From Anticarsia gemmatalis (Eukaryota; Arthropoda; Insecta; Lepidoptera; Erebidae), in contig NC_134764.1 in the NCBI RefSeq assembly GCF_050436995.1, positions 6,076,001 through 6,140,000 of the forward strand: DNA of 64,000 bases. The letters are read 5' to 3'. How positions within the stretch are numbered: the first letter of the stretch is position 1; every line of letters starts with the position of its first letter. The position numbers were made by a program, and so were the translations under genes. The notes under the pieces are model-generated. The model ran no database searches, was not told the origin of the DNA, and saw only the letters and a list, made by a program, of their open reading frames with translations. This document shows, piece by piece, positions 22,301 to 32,395 of this stretch.

Positions 22301-25300
22301 CAATAAACTTCTATTTAACATTTGCGCTTGACAGTATCTGAACCGGGCTTTAAGTTTTAGATTAGGTGTCTTTAGCAAAAATATAAAACAGTTTACATGG
22401 TACAGAAAAAAACAATTTTTGGGGTGTTTTTTCACTGGAGTTAGTACACATAGGAACAATACAATATTTTCTAACCATTTCGTTTGTCCAGTATAAGCAA
22501 AACAAATTATTTAAAGCGAAACCGCGAGAGCGCAACGAGCCTATGTAGGTATCGGCAAGTACTGACGAAATAGCAGTGTCGTGAGACGACGTCACACGTC
22601 CGTGCGGCCGCTTCGCCGGAGTTTGGCGCGAAGGCCATACTTTGACGTTTAATATCTCGGTCATTTTTGAAGATACAAAAAAAATAAAAACAGATTTTTT
22701 GTCCTTGAAGTACCTAGTTTTTAAATATGCTCATAACAAAAATCATTGGTGTGACTCATTGTTTGCTATGAACTATGATGTAAGTAGTTGGGTTTGATTT
22801 TAACGAATTAACGAAACTAACGATTAGTAATGATGAAGTTGGTAATAAATATGGTTTTGACTGGTTGAGGGCTCAATATAATGCCTTTTGTTGTGTGGGC
22901 ATGAATGTTCGTCGACTCTCAGTCGAATAAATATAGTTTTAACGACCTAAGACATAATCTATCAAAGACGAAAAGGCGCTAAGGCACTTGTCCCACCGCC
23001 GACGATGAACGAGTAACGAGTAGAGCTAGAATTGAAAACGAGTTGGCGAGCCGCGGGAGCGAGTGCGTAGCGTAATCTACCATGAAATAAAAGCAGACTG
23101 AATTTGTTACACTATGATATTAAAGCTAAACGTATATTGTTGTAGAACCCTCCGCCGCCGGACAGTCACAGCCGGCCGCCGCGGCACCACGCGCCCCCGC
23201 CAGAACCGAGGAGACAGGACGAAGTGCAGGTATTGTCTGTTCACACGACATTTCATTACTTCATTAACAAATCATTACTGTCAACGGACTGTTGAGTATA
23301 ACACCTCTCATATTCATGCATTTTACATTTATCATCGAACAAGCTATTGGAAAAATCTTTCATTCTCCTTATCCATTTAAGTACTGAATACTATACTATA
23401 ACATCTCTTTTTTATTGTTTGGTTCACTCTCGCCTCAAAATGTTTACTGTGTTATTTTAATGTGGCTAATGAAATACATATCAGATTAAGGAAAGAAACA
23501 TCTAAGTACATATAGAGAACAATTTCGACAGTCATTGTAAAGTTTGTTTTGTCGTGTCTTATACAACTTCGATATTTATTTACCTAAGAACCTAGTACAA
23601 CATTTCTATTCTCAATTTTTACTACTAAGGAAATCTTTGTGCAACTAATAAACGTAATGTTTTATAACAATACAGCAGGAGCTACGCAAGTTCGGTCAGG
23701 ATTTCAAGCTGGTGTCTCCGGCGGCGGCGCCCCCCACCCCGCAGCCCCAGCCACAGCCGCAGCCCCCGCAGCCGCAGCCCCCGCAGCAACAACCTCCCCC
23801 GCCGCAACCACAGCCACAACCACCCGCCAACCCACAGCCGCCGGTAAGCCAACTAACTACCTAAATATTTAACTTCTTAGAATACTAGACTATCAACTTA
23901 AATAGGCAGAAGATAGCTAAGTCTTCTACCTATTTAAAGATGACTTATGTCCGATTTCTGAGTACATTTAGCGGTATTTTATCTATTCAATCGCATTCAT
24001 ATTATATGACTTGAATTGTTATTGAATAAATAAACCACCCCAGAAATGTACCTCAGAAACCATGAGTTACTAATTCGTCTCGATAAAGTTTCACGGGTGT
24101 CATAATGTAGGAAAACTGTCGTATTTCACAATTATTTGGAGAAAGAAGACACACTGAATACTATATTAATTATATTAAGACATCATAATTTTAATTATAC
24201 TTTTGCTGATTCTGCAGAGCCAGCCGCCTCCCGCGCCGAGCCCGCCCGAGGTGTCAGCGAACGCCGGCGCCGCCACCGAGCCGCACGCCAAGCGGGACCG
24301 CCCGCCCAAGCAACACACCCCACCCACTGTACACAAGGTAGCTTACTAACTTTATTATACTTAATACACAATTTTAATTCACTAGGTAATGAATTCAAAG
24401 TCATTCTCAAGACTTCTTTGTAGAAAAGATTTCCATGATTTGATATTTTCAGACGACTCCAATACCAAGGTTTAGAAACTAACGTAAATGAGTATTTTTT
24501 AGATACAGTTTTATAAAAAAGGTATATATGTCTGTAAAAGTTTTTTCTAAACAACCACTTAACTAAATTATGACACGTAGTTTTGAATTTACTGTATTTC
24601 GTAAAGACCTAACCTTAGAGTAATATGTTAGTTTGTCCCGCAGCCCCCGCCGCCGATGGTCCCAAAGCCCGAGGTCCCGGAGGAGCGCGGCGCGACCTCC
24701 ACCTCCCCGCCCGTGGCCAGCTCGCCCGGCATGGAGCGCGTGGCGCAGATCAAGAAGTCCACGCTCAACCCCAACGCCAAGGAGTTCAACCCCGCCGCCA
24801 AGCCCTTCACGCCGCGCAGCCCCACCACACCCAACCCCAGCAGGTTAACTACATTTTATATAGTACCTATATGTTTATTTTGACCAATTACAGCTTGTCT
24901 CCAGTTATATTCTAAGATTTAGTTCCAAATGTGCGTTGTTTCCAATAGATGAAAAACTTATTTCCTAATACCGGCCGTTTTACTACAATTTAGCTGTTCT
25001 TAATATACTTGAAGCGTGATTTTCTACAGTTAGTACTGTCAACTAGCGAGTATTTGACAGTTAATTTCATCAAATGTTTCACTACTTAACACAAATTTCG
25101 ACAATGTGGTAGTAAGAGATTGTTCTATTGATTTTTCTTAACAAAAATGGTAGTTAATATCAATAATATACTGATGATGTTTATCCTGCGACACAGGCCA
25201 CACACCCCCGGCACACCCTCCGGCGGCGTGGGCGTGGGTGTGGGAGTGGGAGTGGGCGGCGTGGGCGTGAACCTCAGCGGCGTCAGCGTCATGGGCCCCG

Positions 25301-28300
25301 GCGTCAGCTACGTGCCCGCGCCGCACCCGCCGCCGCAGATGGTGCGTACACATGTTCTTAGTATCAAATAATTAGCGAGATTATGATCAAAATCTTAAAC
25401 TTTCCAATGAATTATACGTGGTTTTTTCCGTATATGCATAGCCCCAATATTATCGTTATTTTAATATTCAGGTGGCAGCAGTTCCGTACGCGATGATGGC
25501 AGCAGCAGCGGCCGCAGCTCAGCAGCCTCCCGCATACATCCCGCACCCGCATCCCGTAAGTATACACTTATTAATAGGACGCCTCAAGATTTAAACATAC
25601 AACAAAAGTACAAAGAATTCTGGGACTTCTTCATATTTAAGTTCACCTTATACCTTTGCTGGCCAAGTTAACTAAAAGTAATGTTGATAATTTCAACAAA
25701 TACTAAAGTATCTAGTAAAAAAGCAGCCTTCATTGTTTCGGAGTTCCAAAAAAGTACTCTTACAGAAGAAATGATTGAAATGTTTATGTATGTTGGGGGG
25801 GTGGCAGATGGAGATGGGGTGCGAGTGTCGGCAGTACGCGCCGCCCATATTCATGGTGCCCGACAAACGGGACCGGCCCGACGCGGTGAGCACTACACAT
25901 GGGACAAGGCATATCGCCTGCTGTGCTTAACGCCGTAGTTGACAAAAATAATTGACAGTGATTTTAGATGAACTAAATCTTCAATTATATTAGCTTCTAT
26001 CTGAGTCACACAGCAGTTTTTCTGTATAATTTCGTTAAAAAAAATAATCTATAAAGCCATTTTTTTAACTGGATCCCTTACTCAACGTCAATTTCAACAA
26101 AATTGGTTTGTTATTTAGCTGTGAAAGCAAGCAAACAGTTTTTCGCTAACTAAGCTTTTCAAAGTCGAAGTTTATAGCTTCCATACCTTATGAAAATCAA
26201 AAATTTTAAAATCGCGGTATTCATCTACTTTCACTGTTACAAAATGTACCTAATTTTTTTTTTTTATTTGATTACTAAATTTAATATACCAGTAGTACAG
26301 ATGTGATACTCCTTGTCTCAAATGAGTGTGAGCGTGCAGTGTTCAGATTGTTACCGCCAGTGTGACGTAACATGCGTTCAGTGATGCCTAGCTAACCGCC
26401 CGGGGACCTCGGGGACACTTACCACCTATTACTACCTTATTACCGCACTACATAGTCCAAACACGACTTAGAGCATGTGCAGATGCAGTCTTACGTGCGA
26501 GGAAGTTCATAAGGCCTTAAACTAGATGGCAGTGCGGAGAGAGTAACCCTTTAACCGCTTCGGTCGGCTATACTCGATAAATCAGAAAGTGGTCACGAGG
26601 CTTTCGTCGGCAAATGTCGACAAAAATATAGTGTCGTGAGCACGTTCTGATTTGCCGAGTATAGCCGACCGTGGCGGTCAAAGGTTTAACAGGCTGTCTT
26701 ACTAATAAACATCTTAAAAGCTCGGACGAGTTATACAGTGATTTGTCACTTTCATTTATGAAACTTTATATGAATGAAAAAGACAGCATAACTATATACT
26801 AGTACACACCAATTTCTTTGTCATTCAGTATAAGACCTTATGTGCAGCCAATCGCAGTGTACAAAAGGTCAACTTACTGATCGCGTGATATTGCAACCAT
26901 GTGATTGGCTACGCACGACTCCCGCGTAAAACGCTATTACTGAAAGCACTTACCTTTACGGCGGGAATAAGTGCTCTTTGATATTAACGTATAACGTGTT
27001 AGTGTACCCGTATTCGTAAAAAGAGACGTAGCTCTAATGTGTCGAAAATATGCGAACTAATATGTCAACTTTCCTTTGACATATATTATCTTGTTCATAC
27101 TTATCCCAGTTAAGTATTAAGGGGTATATGTTTAGCTAATGCTTTGAGTGGTTTTAATTTAACATTGAGTGTTGTGTGAATGCCACACGATCGACATAAC
27201 AATTTAATTTATTGTATTTGCGCCTAAAAATCAATTGTGTTGTGTGTTTTTGCGAAGGGCTATTCGATACCCACTTGAAAGATAGGAAAAGATAGTGGCA
27301 AGCGTTTGGCAATATTTTCAATAATGTACATCTTTAGGCTACGAATAAATTCCAACACCTTAATACAAAATCATCCTTATTTCATTTAAATATGAATACC
27401 AAATATTAATTAAAATGACCAAAAAGAATAAACATTCTTTTCATTATGGCCAAGAGATAAAATGTGGTGGCCTTCCTTTTATATTAATTAAATACATCAA
27501 CTGCAAAAAGGTATTTTTTGTCAGTCCATTCAATTATAAAGTTAATATATTATTATGTGCATTGACATGTGCCACACATAGAGAGCACGAATGGTGATAT
27601 GTGAATTGCACAATGCACTTGTTTGCTGTGAAAACAAGACTCAAGACTGTATCACATGGATTGCAATTTATAAATTCATTAATACGTTGACACAGTGTAT
27701 AAATATAGCTCACAAAGCAGTAAGGAAACTTCGAAAATACATCGATCGATAAGAGTTCAAACTATTGCCTGGTTTCTGAGGCTCATTTAGCAATAGTTTA
27801 CCTATTGAAACTGTCATTTTTATATGAGCTTAATTAAATACAATAAACTACCGCTAAATGTACCTCAGAAATCGGGGGTATGAGGTCCGATTTGAACATG
27901 TTTGTGTTTGTTCGCACCCGTGCGTGTGACTTTTCCGAACGATTTTTCGAAGTTTCTTTACTGGTTGTAAGCTTATAATATATACTGTGATCAATTGCAC
28001 TGGATACGTTTATTTTTGATAAAGTTCTTGTAATTTATCAACCCGATTATGAAATATCTTCTTTGAATCTAGGCGGTATACTCAGCCATCGATTTTATAA
28101 AGTTCAATAAAAACAGTTTTCAATATTGTGTTTATAAAAACGTTTATTAACATTAACGTTGTTTGATGTGGTTTTCTATGCTAATACAAAGTGTTTTGTG
28201 GTTTTATGCACCTAATATTAATTAATAATGTACAAATAAATATACTATTACATTAATTAAACACACAAATATTTTAGAGAGCTGACAAAGTTACGAACAA

Positions 28301-31300
28301 CGTTTTATAACAATTCATCAGGCGTTAGCCCCACCATTTTTTCAGACATTTCCCATAAACTGGCTGCTAATTCTTCGTCTCGGGCCTTCAAACCCATGAA
28401 ACCTTCTTTACAATCCACAAAGTACTTCCCCGTTACTTGATCACAGTCATCAGATACAGCTAAATACAGGCTTGTCTGCGCTCCTTCTACTGGGTTCTTG
28501 AAGAAAGAATACAAAATCAAAGTCCTCAGTTTTTCTAAAGCAGTAGCTCTGTAGAAACTTGTGTTCACGTGACCTGGATGCAGGCAGTTCACCACCACTT
28601 CTGTGTCTTCCAATCTTCGCGCCAATTCGTTACTGAACAACACATTGCATAGCTTACTATCACAGTATGTCCGGACATACGAATGTGGTCTATTCAGATC
28701 GTTTACAGTACCAAATCTATGGTATGTTGATGACACAATGATCACTCTGCTTGGAGCTGATTTCTTCAAAATAGGTGTTAATAAGACAGTCAATAGAAAC
28801 GGTCCGAAGTGATTGACCTGCATATCTCGTATGATGCCGTCCTCAGTCAAATCTCTATGAACACCGCTGGCGCCGGCATTGTTTATCAAAATGTCCAATT
28901 TTGATTCTGAATTCTTGAAATCATCGACGAATTTCCTCACAGATTTAAAAGAGCTTAAGTCCAAATGCATGTATCTGACGCTGTTGTTTTTAGTCTTCTT
29001 TATGATTGAATCTGCTGCTTTTTGTCCACGTTTATCATCTCTACAACCTAGTATCACTTTAGCGCCTCTTCTTGCCAATTCTAAGGCGGTTTCGTATCCA
29101 ATCCCACTGTTCCCGCCCGTGATGATGGCAACCTTGCCGCTCATCACATTGTCAGCGTAACACTTTCCATTTGTTATCTTATTGTACACTTTTATTGAAA
29201 CTAATATCATTATCAACCATATTAACCACATTTTGAAACGTTCAACAGTACTTTTCACTTATTTATTCAACTGTTTTTATGCAGCGTCACTGTACACAAT
29301 TATATTGTAATTTTATCGTAATTTCGTATGTGTGTTCACAGCAAAGTAAGGGATATGACTGAAAGATTTATCTTTGTGAAATGTCGTGAACTGTTCAATT
29401 ATCGACTGCCCCCGCGTGTTGCCTCTTATCAAATTATCAATGTCTTTTATATTTATATACTCAATCCGTCTGTATGTTTTACTCATTATAAAATATCTTT
29501 ACAGGATTTAATATCAAACATTTTTTGTACATAAACACATGACTATACCGGATCTTATAATTCTTAGATAGTAAGGATTAGCTGCTTTATCGTTCAAGTC
29601 TGTTATTACATAATACAAACTTTTTGGTGATAAGGATCCGCGTATCAACAAACCATTAGTCAAAGAGATAAAAAGACAACATCGTTTTGATTACTTTTGT
29701 GTAATTAATCTTAAAATGAGTACTAATGTCGATTGGACAATATAATGTAATTTATAATTTTTACCATTAGTAATTAATAGTACTTGAATTAACGTCGTAA
29801 AATGAATGGGAGGTGTGTTTTATAAAACTAGTCTATACTGAACAGATGTTGAGTCTATGCGTGATAAATCAAAGTTCACGACTTAATTCTTGATCGATAT
29901 AATGTTAACTATCATGTTAGATCTATAGACTTTCCTCGTGTCACTCAACATTATGGGACACCCACTTCCTTTGTGTGCCTCTAATCCAATAAATAATATT
30001 ATGAATAAAAGCACTTTAAAAAAAATCATATGTGCATACTCCTGAAACCAATAAAAATTCACGAAGATCTAAAGAACGCAATAGCAGACGTAATCATAAC
30101 CAGATTGTCAATTTAGGTATAGTATCAATGAACGCGTATTATCATTAGGTTACATACAGCAGTCCCTAAAATTCTTAAGTGTGAAAATTATAAAGAAATA
30201 CGGACTTAACAGTATTTGGGAACAAACCGACACTCTATTCTATTACTAATAACATTTGATACGGATATAAATTATCTAGTTATCATGAACACCTCTGGTG
30301 ATAGCAGACGCGGACATTGAAACGACCTCAACAGAGATCAATTATGTCGTTAAATGCACGTCTTACTTTTACTTATAATATCCTGAAATGAAAGCGTCAC
30401 GCGGCCGAACCACGAGGTACATATTTTTATTCTAGTTGTTAATTGATTTCAAAGTCAAAAAAGCAAATCATTTATTCTTATAGGTATAATGCTGACACTT
30501 ATGATAGTCAATAATACAGAGAGTTAATTTACCGCCAGTTCGGAAAGTAAGGCATTTTACTTCTCTACAACAAAATTATCTATACTACTTCTATAGAACT
30601 TCTAGACAATAAGCGAGTGTAGTTAATTCTGTTATAAAAAGACATTTTAAGTAATAAAAGAAGATTAAGACATTTGTAATAATACTTCACTTTAACATGA
30701 TTATGTAGATTAGTAACCATCATAGTTTTCAAAACGACAGTTATTCCTAACTAATTATTTCCAAAATACGCATACAAAGTCCTTCTAGTAAAAGTTACCA
30801 TTCTACTCGACATTCCTATAAGAAAGAGTACACAACAACTAACTTATCTTGTATAAATATCTGTCACTGTCAGTCAATTAAATAATTTGATGTATACAGT
30901 TGGCGTATGGTGCGGCGATGGGGGGCGGAGCAGGAGTCGCCGGCGTCGGAGGGGGAGCCGGCCAGCCGCAACTGCCTGCACCGCAGCAGAGGAACTTCAG
31001 GAAAGGTAAGAATATCCTGGAATATATTTTTACAGTACCTACAATGGGTACTGTAAAAATATATTTTAATAAACTTCTATACCATCTTATGAGTAAGACG
31101 AAAGTCCATAAGTTGTCAGATTTAAGGCAGAAGGAATAATATAAGCGCACTCGTTTATTTAATTTTAGATACTTTCTACCTTTCTATGGTATTTAAATGT
31201 GATTGTACATTAGGAACGACTATGTTTTCAACAATGTTTAAAGGCCTAAAAAATGTTAAGACTTTGTGATGTCCAATGGTATTGAAATTCAGTCGTTTAT

Positions 31301-32395
31301 ATCTTACTAATGATTATCTTACGCGTGTGTGCAGTGAACGTAGGCTCAGGCATGCAAGTCGCCGCAGCGACGGGCCAGCCGCTATTAGCGCCGGGGCCCA
31401 TGCAGCCCTTCATGCCGTACCCCCACCCTCATTCCGGACCGCACCCCGCTCAACCCGCACTGCAGTACCAGCATATGGTAAGTGACTACCGCAGATATTA
31501 GAATATCTTACTAAAAAAATGCAGTGGCGACGTCACGATACACCCATATTCTGTTACTTAATCTTCTCTTTGTGTTGGGAAAATTATTCTAATATTCACT
31601 TTATGTACGACAGGTTCGCATGTACCACGGCGGTGTCGGCGGAGCAGTGGGTGCCGTGAGCGGCGTGGGCGGCGTGGGGTCAGGCGTGGGCGTGGGCGGC
31701 GGCGAGGTGTCGGGAGGAGTGGGTGGCGTGGGCGTGGGTTATGCACCGCCGCCCGCGCCGTCCCCCGCGGCCGCGTCCCCCGCGCTGTACCCGCCGCCGT
31801 CGCCCGCACACACGCCGCACCCGCACCCGCACCCACACCCACATCCCCACCATCACTACCAGCAACCACCATTCCAGGTAACTATCTAACGTAGTCGTTG
31901 AAGCATCACAATTTTTTTACGATCTTTACGATGGAGTTTCGTCGTCTTACAACAAAATGTGATTTAAACTAGCTCGTACAGTATAATAATGTTATAATGT
32001 GTGACAGGTGCTGTGCCCCCTGATGGGCCCGGGAGGCACGGGCGGGCACCACCACCACCACCATCACCTCGCGTACCTGAACCACGCGCCGCCCACCGCC
32101 TCTCCGCCACAACCACACCCACACTCCCTACAGGTAAACTATCACATTTCATAACACAATAGTCACTTTGACTAAGTTCTATTACTCGTAATCAATTCAA
32201 ATGACTAAAACGTTCGTTGTTTTTGTAATGGTCAGTTTCAGTAAACATAGTCGACGGGCTACCGGCAGCGGTGCGGTCGACGTGTGTGTCAATTGTAAGA
32301 CTTGTTATAGTGAACGCTTGGTGCAGGGCGTGCTGCTGCCGGGCGCGCACGGCTCGGGCGGCGCCAGCACGCCGGGCGTGGCCGCGCACCCCTAG
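13372..32395 (+). CDS. Atx2: Ataxin-2 (18 exons, 5' end of gene not identified)
   Basis: Exons: 13372-13552, 15259-15520, 15963-16143, 19415-19561, 19974-20080, 20975-21053, 23146-23229, 23676-23843, 24218-24337, 24644-24843, 25197-25341, 25472-25555, 25808-25885, 30900-31005, 31335-31477, 31614-31877, 32008-32133, 32327-32395. All have GT-AG introns and joined phases, giving 847 residues. The first exon begins VVLEVAHRV, the end of the Lsm fold. It continues into LsmAD (FKPQDVVSIRAKD, ERHLEPWDG, NGWDANDMFRKNEEVYGV, then the acidic helix ending AAVVRP). ELRKFGQDFKL is a conserved short motif in exon 8. Exon 10 holds the PAM2 motif STLNPNAKEFNP that binds the PABP MLLE domain. The rest is low complexity: Pro/Gln, Gly/Val and His/Pro runs. 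Known role: cytoplasmic RNA-binding regulator of translation, mRNA stability and RNP granules. No long pure polyQ is seen. The N-terminal Lsm exon is missing. Confidence 0.93.
14313..14353. repeat. 21-bp hairpin
   Basis: TATTTTCGAAAAGTCATTGA is followed by a short loop (GTGCTGCT region) and its near-perfect reverse complement, with one mismatch. It lies in Atx2 intron sequence. The stem is shorter than a normal pre-miRNA. Confidence 0.6.
14376..14480 (+). repeat. SINE-like repeat, 3' part
   Basis: TCGGTGAAGGAAAACATCGT, then GCTTGCATG, then TTGGTCAGTGTGATGGACTT and AAGGCCTTAGGCC. This matches the fuller copy at 50925-51265 and pieces at 49190 and 61184. Confidence 0.55.
16232..18020. mobile_element. 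1.79-kb foldback (long inverted-repeat) element with TA target-site duplication
   Basis: The left arm 16232-17052 and right arm 17202-18020 are inverted copies of about 820 bp, differing at only a handful of sites (single substitutions and homopolymer length changes). They flank a unique 149-bp spacer. The tips read ACTAGTCCCAAAAATTAAGG on each side. The dinucleotide TA is present outside both ends (16230-16231 and 18021-18022), the duplication typical of the IS630-Tc1-mariner superfamily. Neither arm codes for a transposase; the two matching small frames are the same sequence read from each arm. The spacer has no recognisable catalytic motif. It is best described as a non-autonomous foldback element. 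It sits in the Atx2 intron between exons 3 and 4 and should fold into a long hairpin in pre-mRNA. Confidence 0.88.
18023..18237 (+). repeat. RTE-type LINE 3' fragment, copy 2
   Basis: Starts at the right tip of the foldback element with CCGCCCGCGACTTCGTCCGC, then AAAAGTATGCATGTAAAGCC, ATTCCAAATTTCACC, GCGTGAAAGAGTAACAAACA and a terminal ATAATATTAGTAGGAT. This is the best preserved of three copies in the window. Its 5' truncation point coincides with the foldback insertion, so the foldback may have landed at its edge. Confidence 0.75.
18240..18430. repeat. Old LINE fragment
   Basis: Contains TCTACTGTTGGACATAGGCC and GTGCCGGGCAGCCCAC, phrases that recur in lepidopteran LINE remnants. No coding capacity remains. 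Confidence 0.4.
18675..18735. repeat. CA/TG microsatellite pair
   Basis: A short CACACACAC run near 18680 and a TGTGTGTGTGTG run at about 18720-18732, in Atx2 intronic DNA. Confidence 0.6.
21500..22750. repeat. Possible diverged relative of the foldback element
   Basis: At the left, ACCGAGGTTACAGCGTT resembles the foldback arm phrase CTCGGAGTTACAGCTTGTT. At the right, AAAATAAAAACAGATT followed by TACCTAGTTTTTAAATATG resembles the arm phrase CTAGTTTTTAGATATGACC. The orientation is inverted between the two sides. Between them lie CpG-rich patches (near 21600 and 22580). Only partial resemblance is seen by eye. Confidence 0.3.
23948..24066. mobile_element. Small MITE, copy A (TTA duplication)
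   Basis: Terminal inverted repeats read GATTTCTGAGTACATTTAGC on the left and the inverse of ATGTACCTCAGAAACC on the right. TTA flanks both ends (23945-23947, 24067-24069). This is one of four copies in the window (27766, 40615, 46757). The 3-bp TWA-like duplication suggests a PIF/Harbinger-type MITE. In an Atx2 intron. Confidence 0.65.
26547..26685. mobile_element. piggyBac-like MITE
   Basis: Left end CCCTTTAACCGCTTCGGTCG and right end, inverted, ACCTTTGACCGCCACGGTCG. The inner inverted repeat continues as GCTATACTCG. TTAA flanks the right end (26686-26689) and a decayed (G)TAA the left. TTAA duplication and a CCY tip are piggyBac hallmarks. No transposase. In the long Atx2 intron. Confidence 0.65.
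27766..27878. mobile_element. Small MITE, copy B (TAT duplication)
   Basis: Left tip TGCCTGGTTTCTGAGG and right tip CTCAGAAATCGGGGG, with inner GTTTACCTATT and AATAAACTACCGCTAAATG arms. TAT flanks both sides (27763-27765, 27879-27881). Same family as copies A, C and D. Confidence 0.65.
28305..29258 (-). CDS. Short-chain dehydrogenase/reductase (retinol dehydrogenase-like), intronless
   Basis: 317 residues in a single open exon. An N-terminal hydrophobic helix (about residues 10-23, WLIWLIMILVSI) would anchor it to a membrane, as in the RDH11-14 group. The Rossmann cofactor motif TGGNSGIG is at 47-54, NNAG at 126-129, the catalytic Ser in IIVSS near 176, and the YxxxK pair at Y198 and K202 (YCDSK). 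Arg73 in GCRD after the second strand suggests NADP(H) preference. The family oxidises or reduces retinoids, steroids and other lipid carbonyls; the substrate cannot be read from sequence. It lies within an Atx2 intron on the opposite strand. Lack of introns suggests a retrocopy or an ancestrally intronless gene, but no poly(A) trace or duplication is obvious. A possible poly(A) signal (TTTATT on plus) is at about 28142. The frame is intact with no missing catalytic residue. Confidence 0.92.
   Translation of the reverse strand: MKSTVERFKMWLIWLIMILVSIKVYNKITNGKCYADNVMSGKVAIITGGNSGIGYETALELARRGAKVILGCRDDKRGQKAADSIIKKTKNNSVRYMHLDLSSFKSVRKFVDDFKNSESKLDILINNAGASGVHRDLTEDGIIRDMQVNHFGPFLLTVLLTPILKKSAPSRVIIVSSTYHRFGTVNDLNRPHSYVRTYCDSKLCNVLFSNELARRLEDTEVVVNCLHPGHVNTSFYRATALEKLRTLILYSFFKNPVEGAQTSLYLAVSDDCDQVTGKYFVDCKEGFMGLKARDEELAASLWEMSEKMVGLTPDELL

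Larger units (their letters stand above)
25886..30899 (+). other. 5.0-kb Atx2 intron containing a nested gene
   Basis: The intron joins exon 13 (ends ...RPDA) to exon 14 (starts LAYGAAM). It holds the piggyBac-like MITE, MITE copy B and an antisense SDR gene. Outside these I see no further exon; frames at 27415-27597 and 29328-29534 have no supporting features. It is the longest intron of the visible part of the gene. Confidence 0.7.

Noticed and set aside
27415..27597. 60-codon plus frame in the long Atx2 intron
   Set aside because: No flanking splice sites in phase with Atx2 and no recognisable sequence.
31558..31872. Minus-strand Arg-rich frame, and similar frames at 32192-32695
   Set aside because: Antisense to Atx2 exons 16-18; open only because of high GC.
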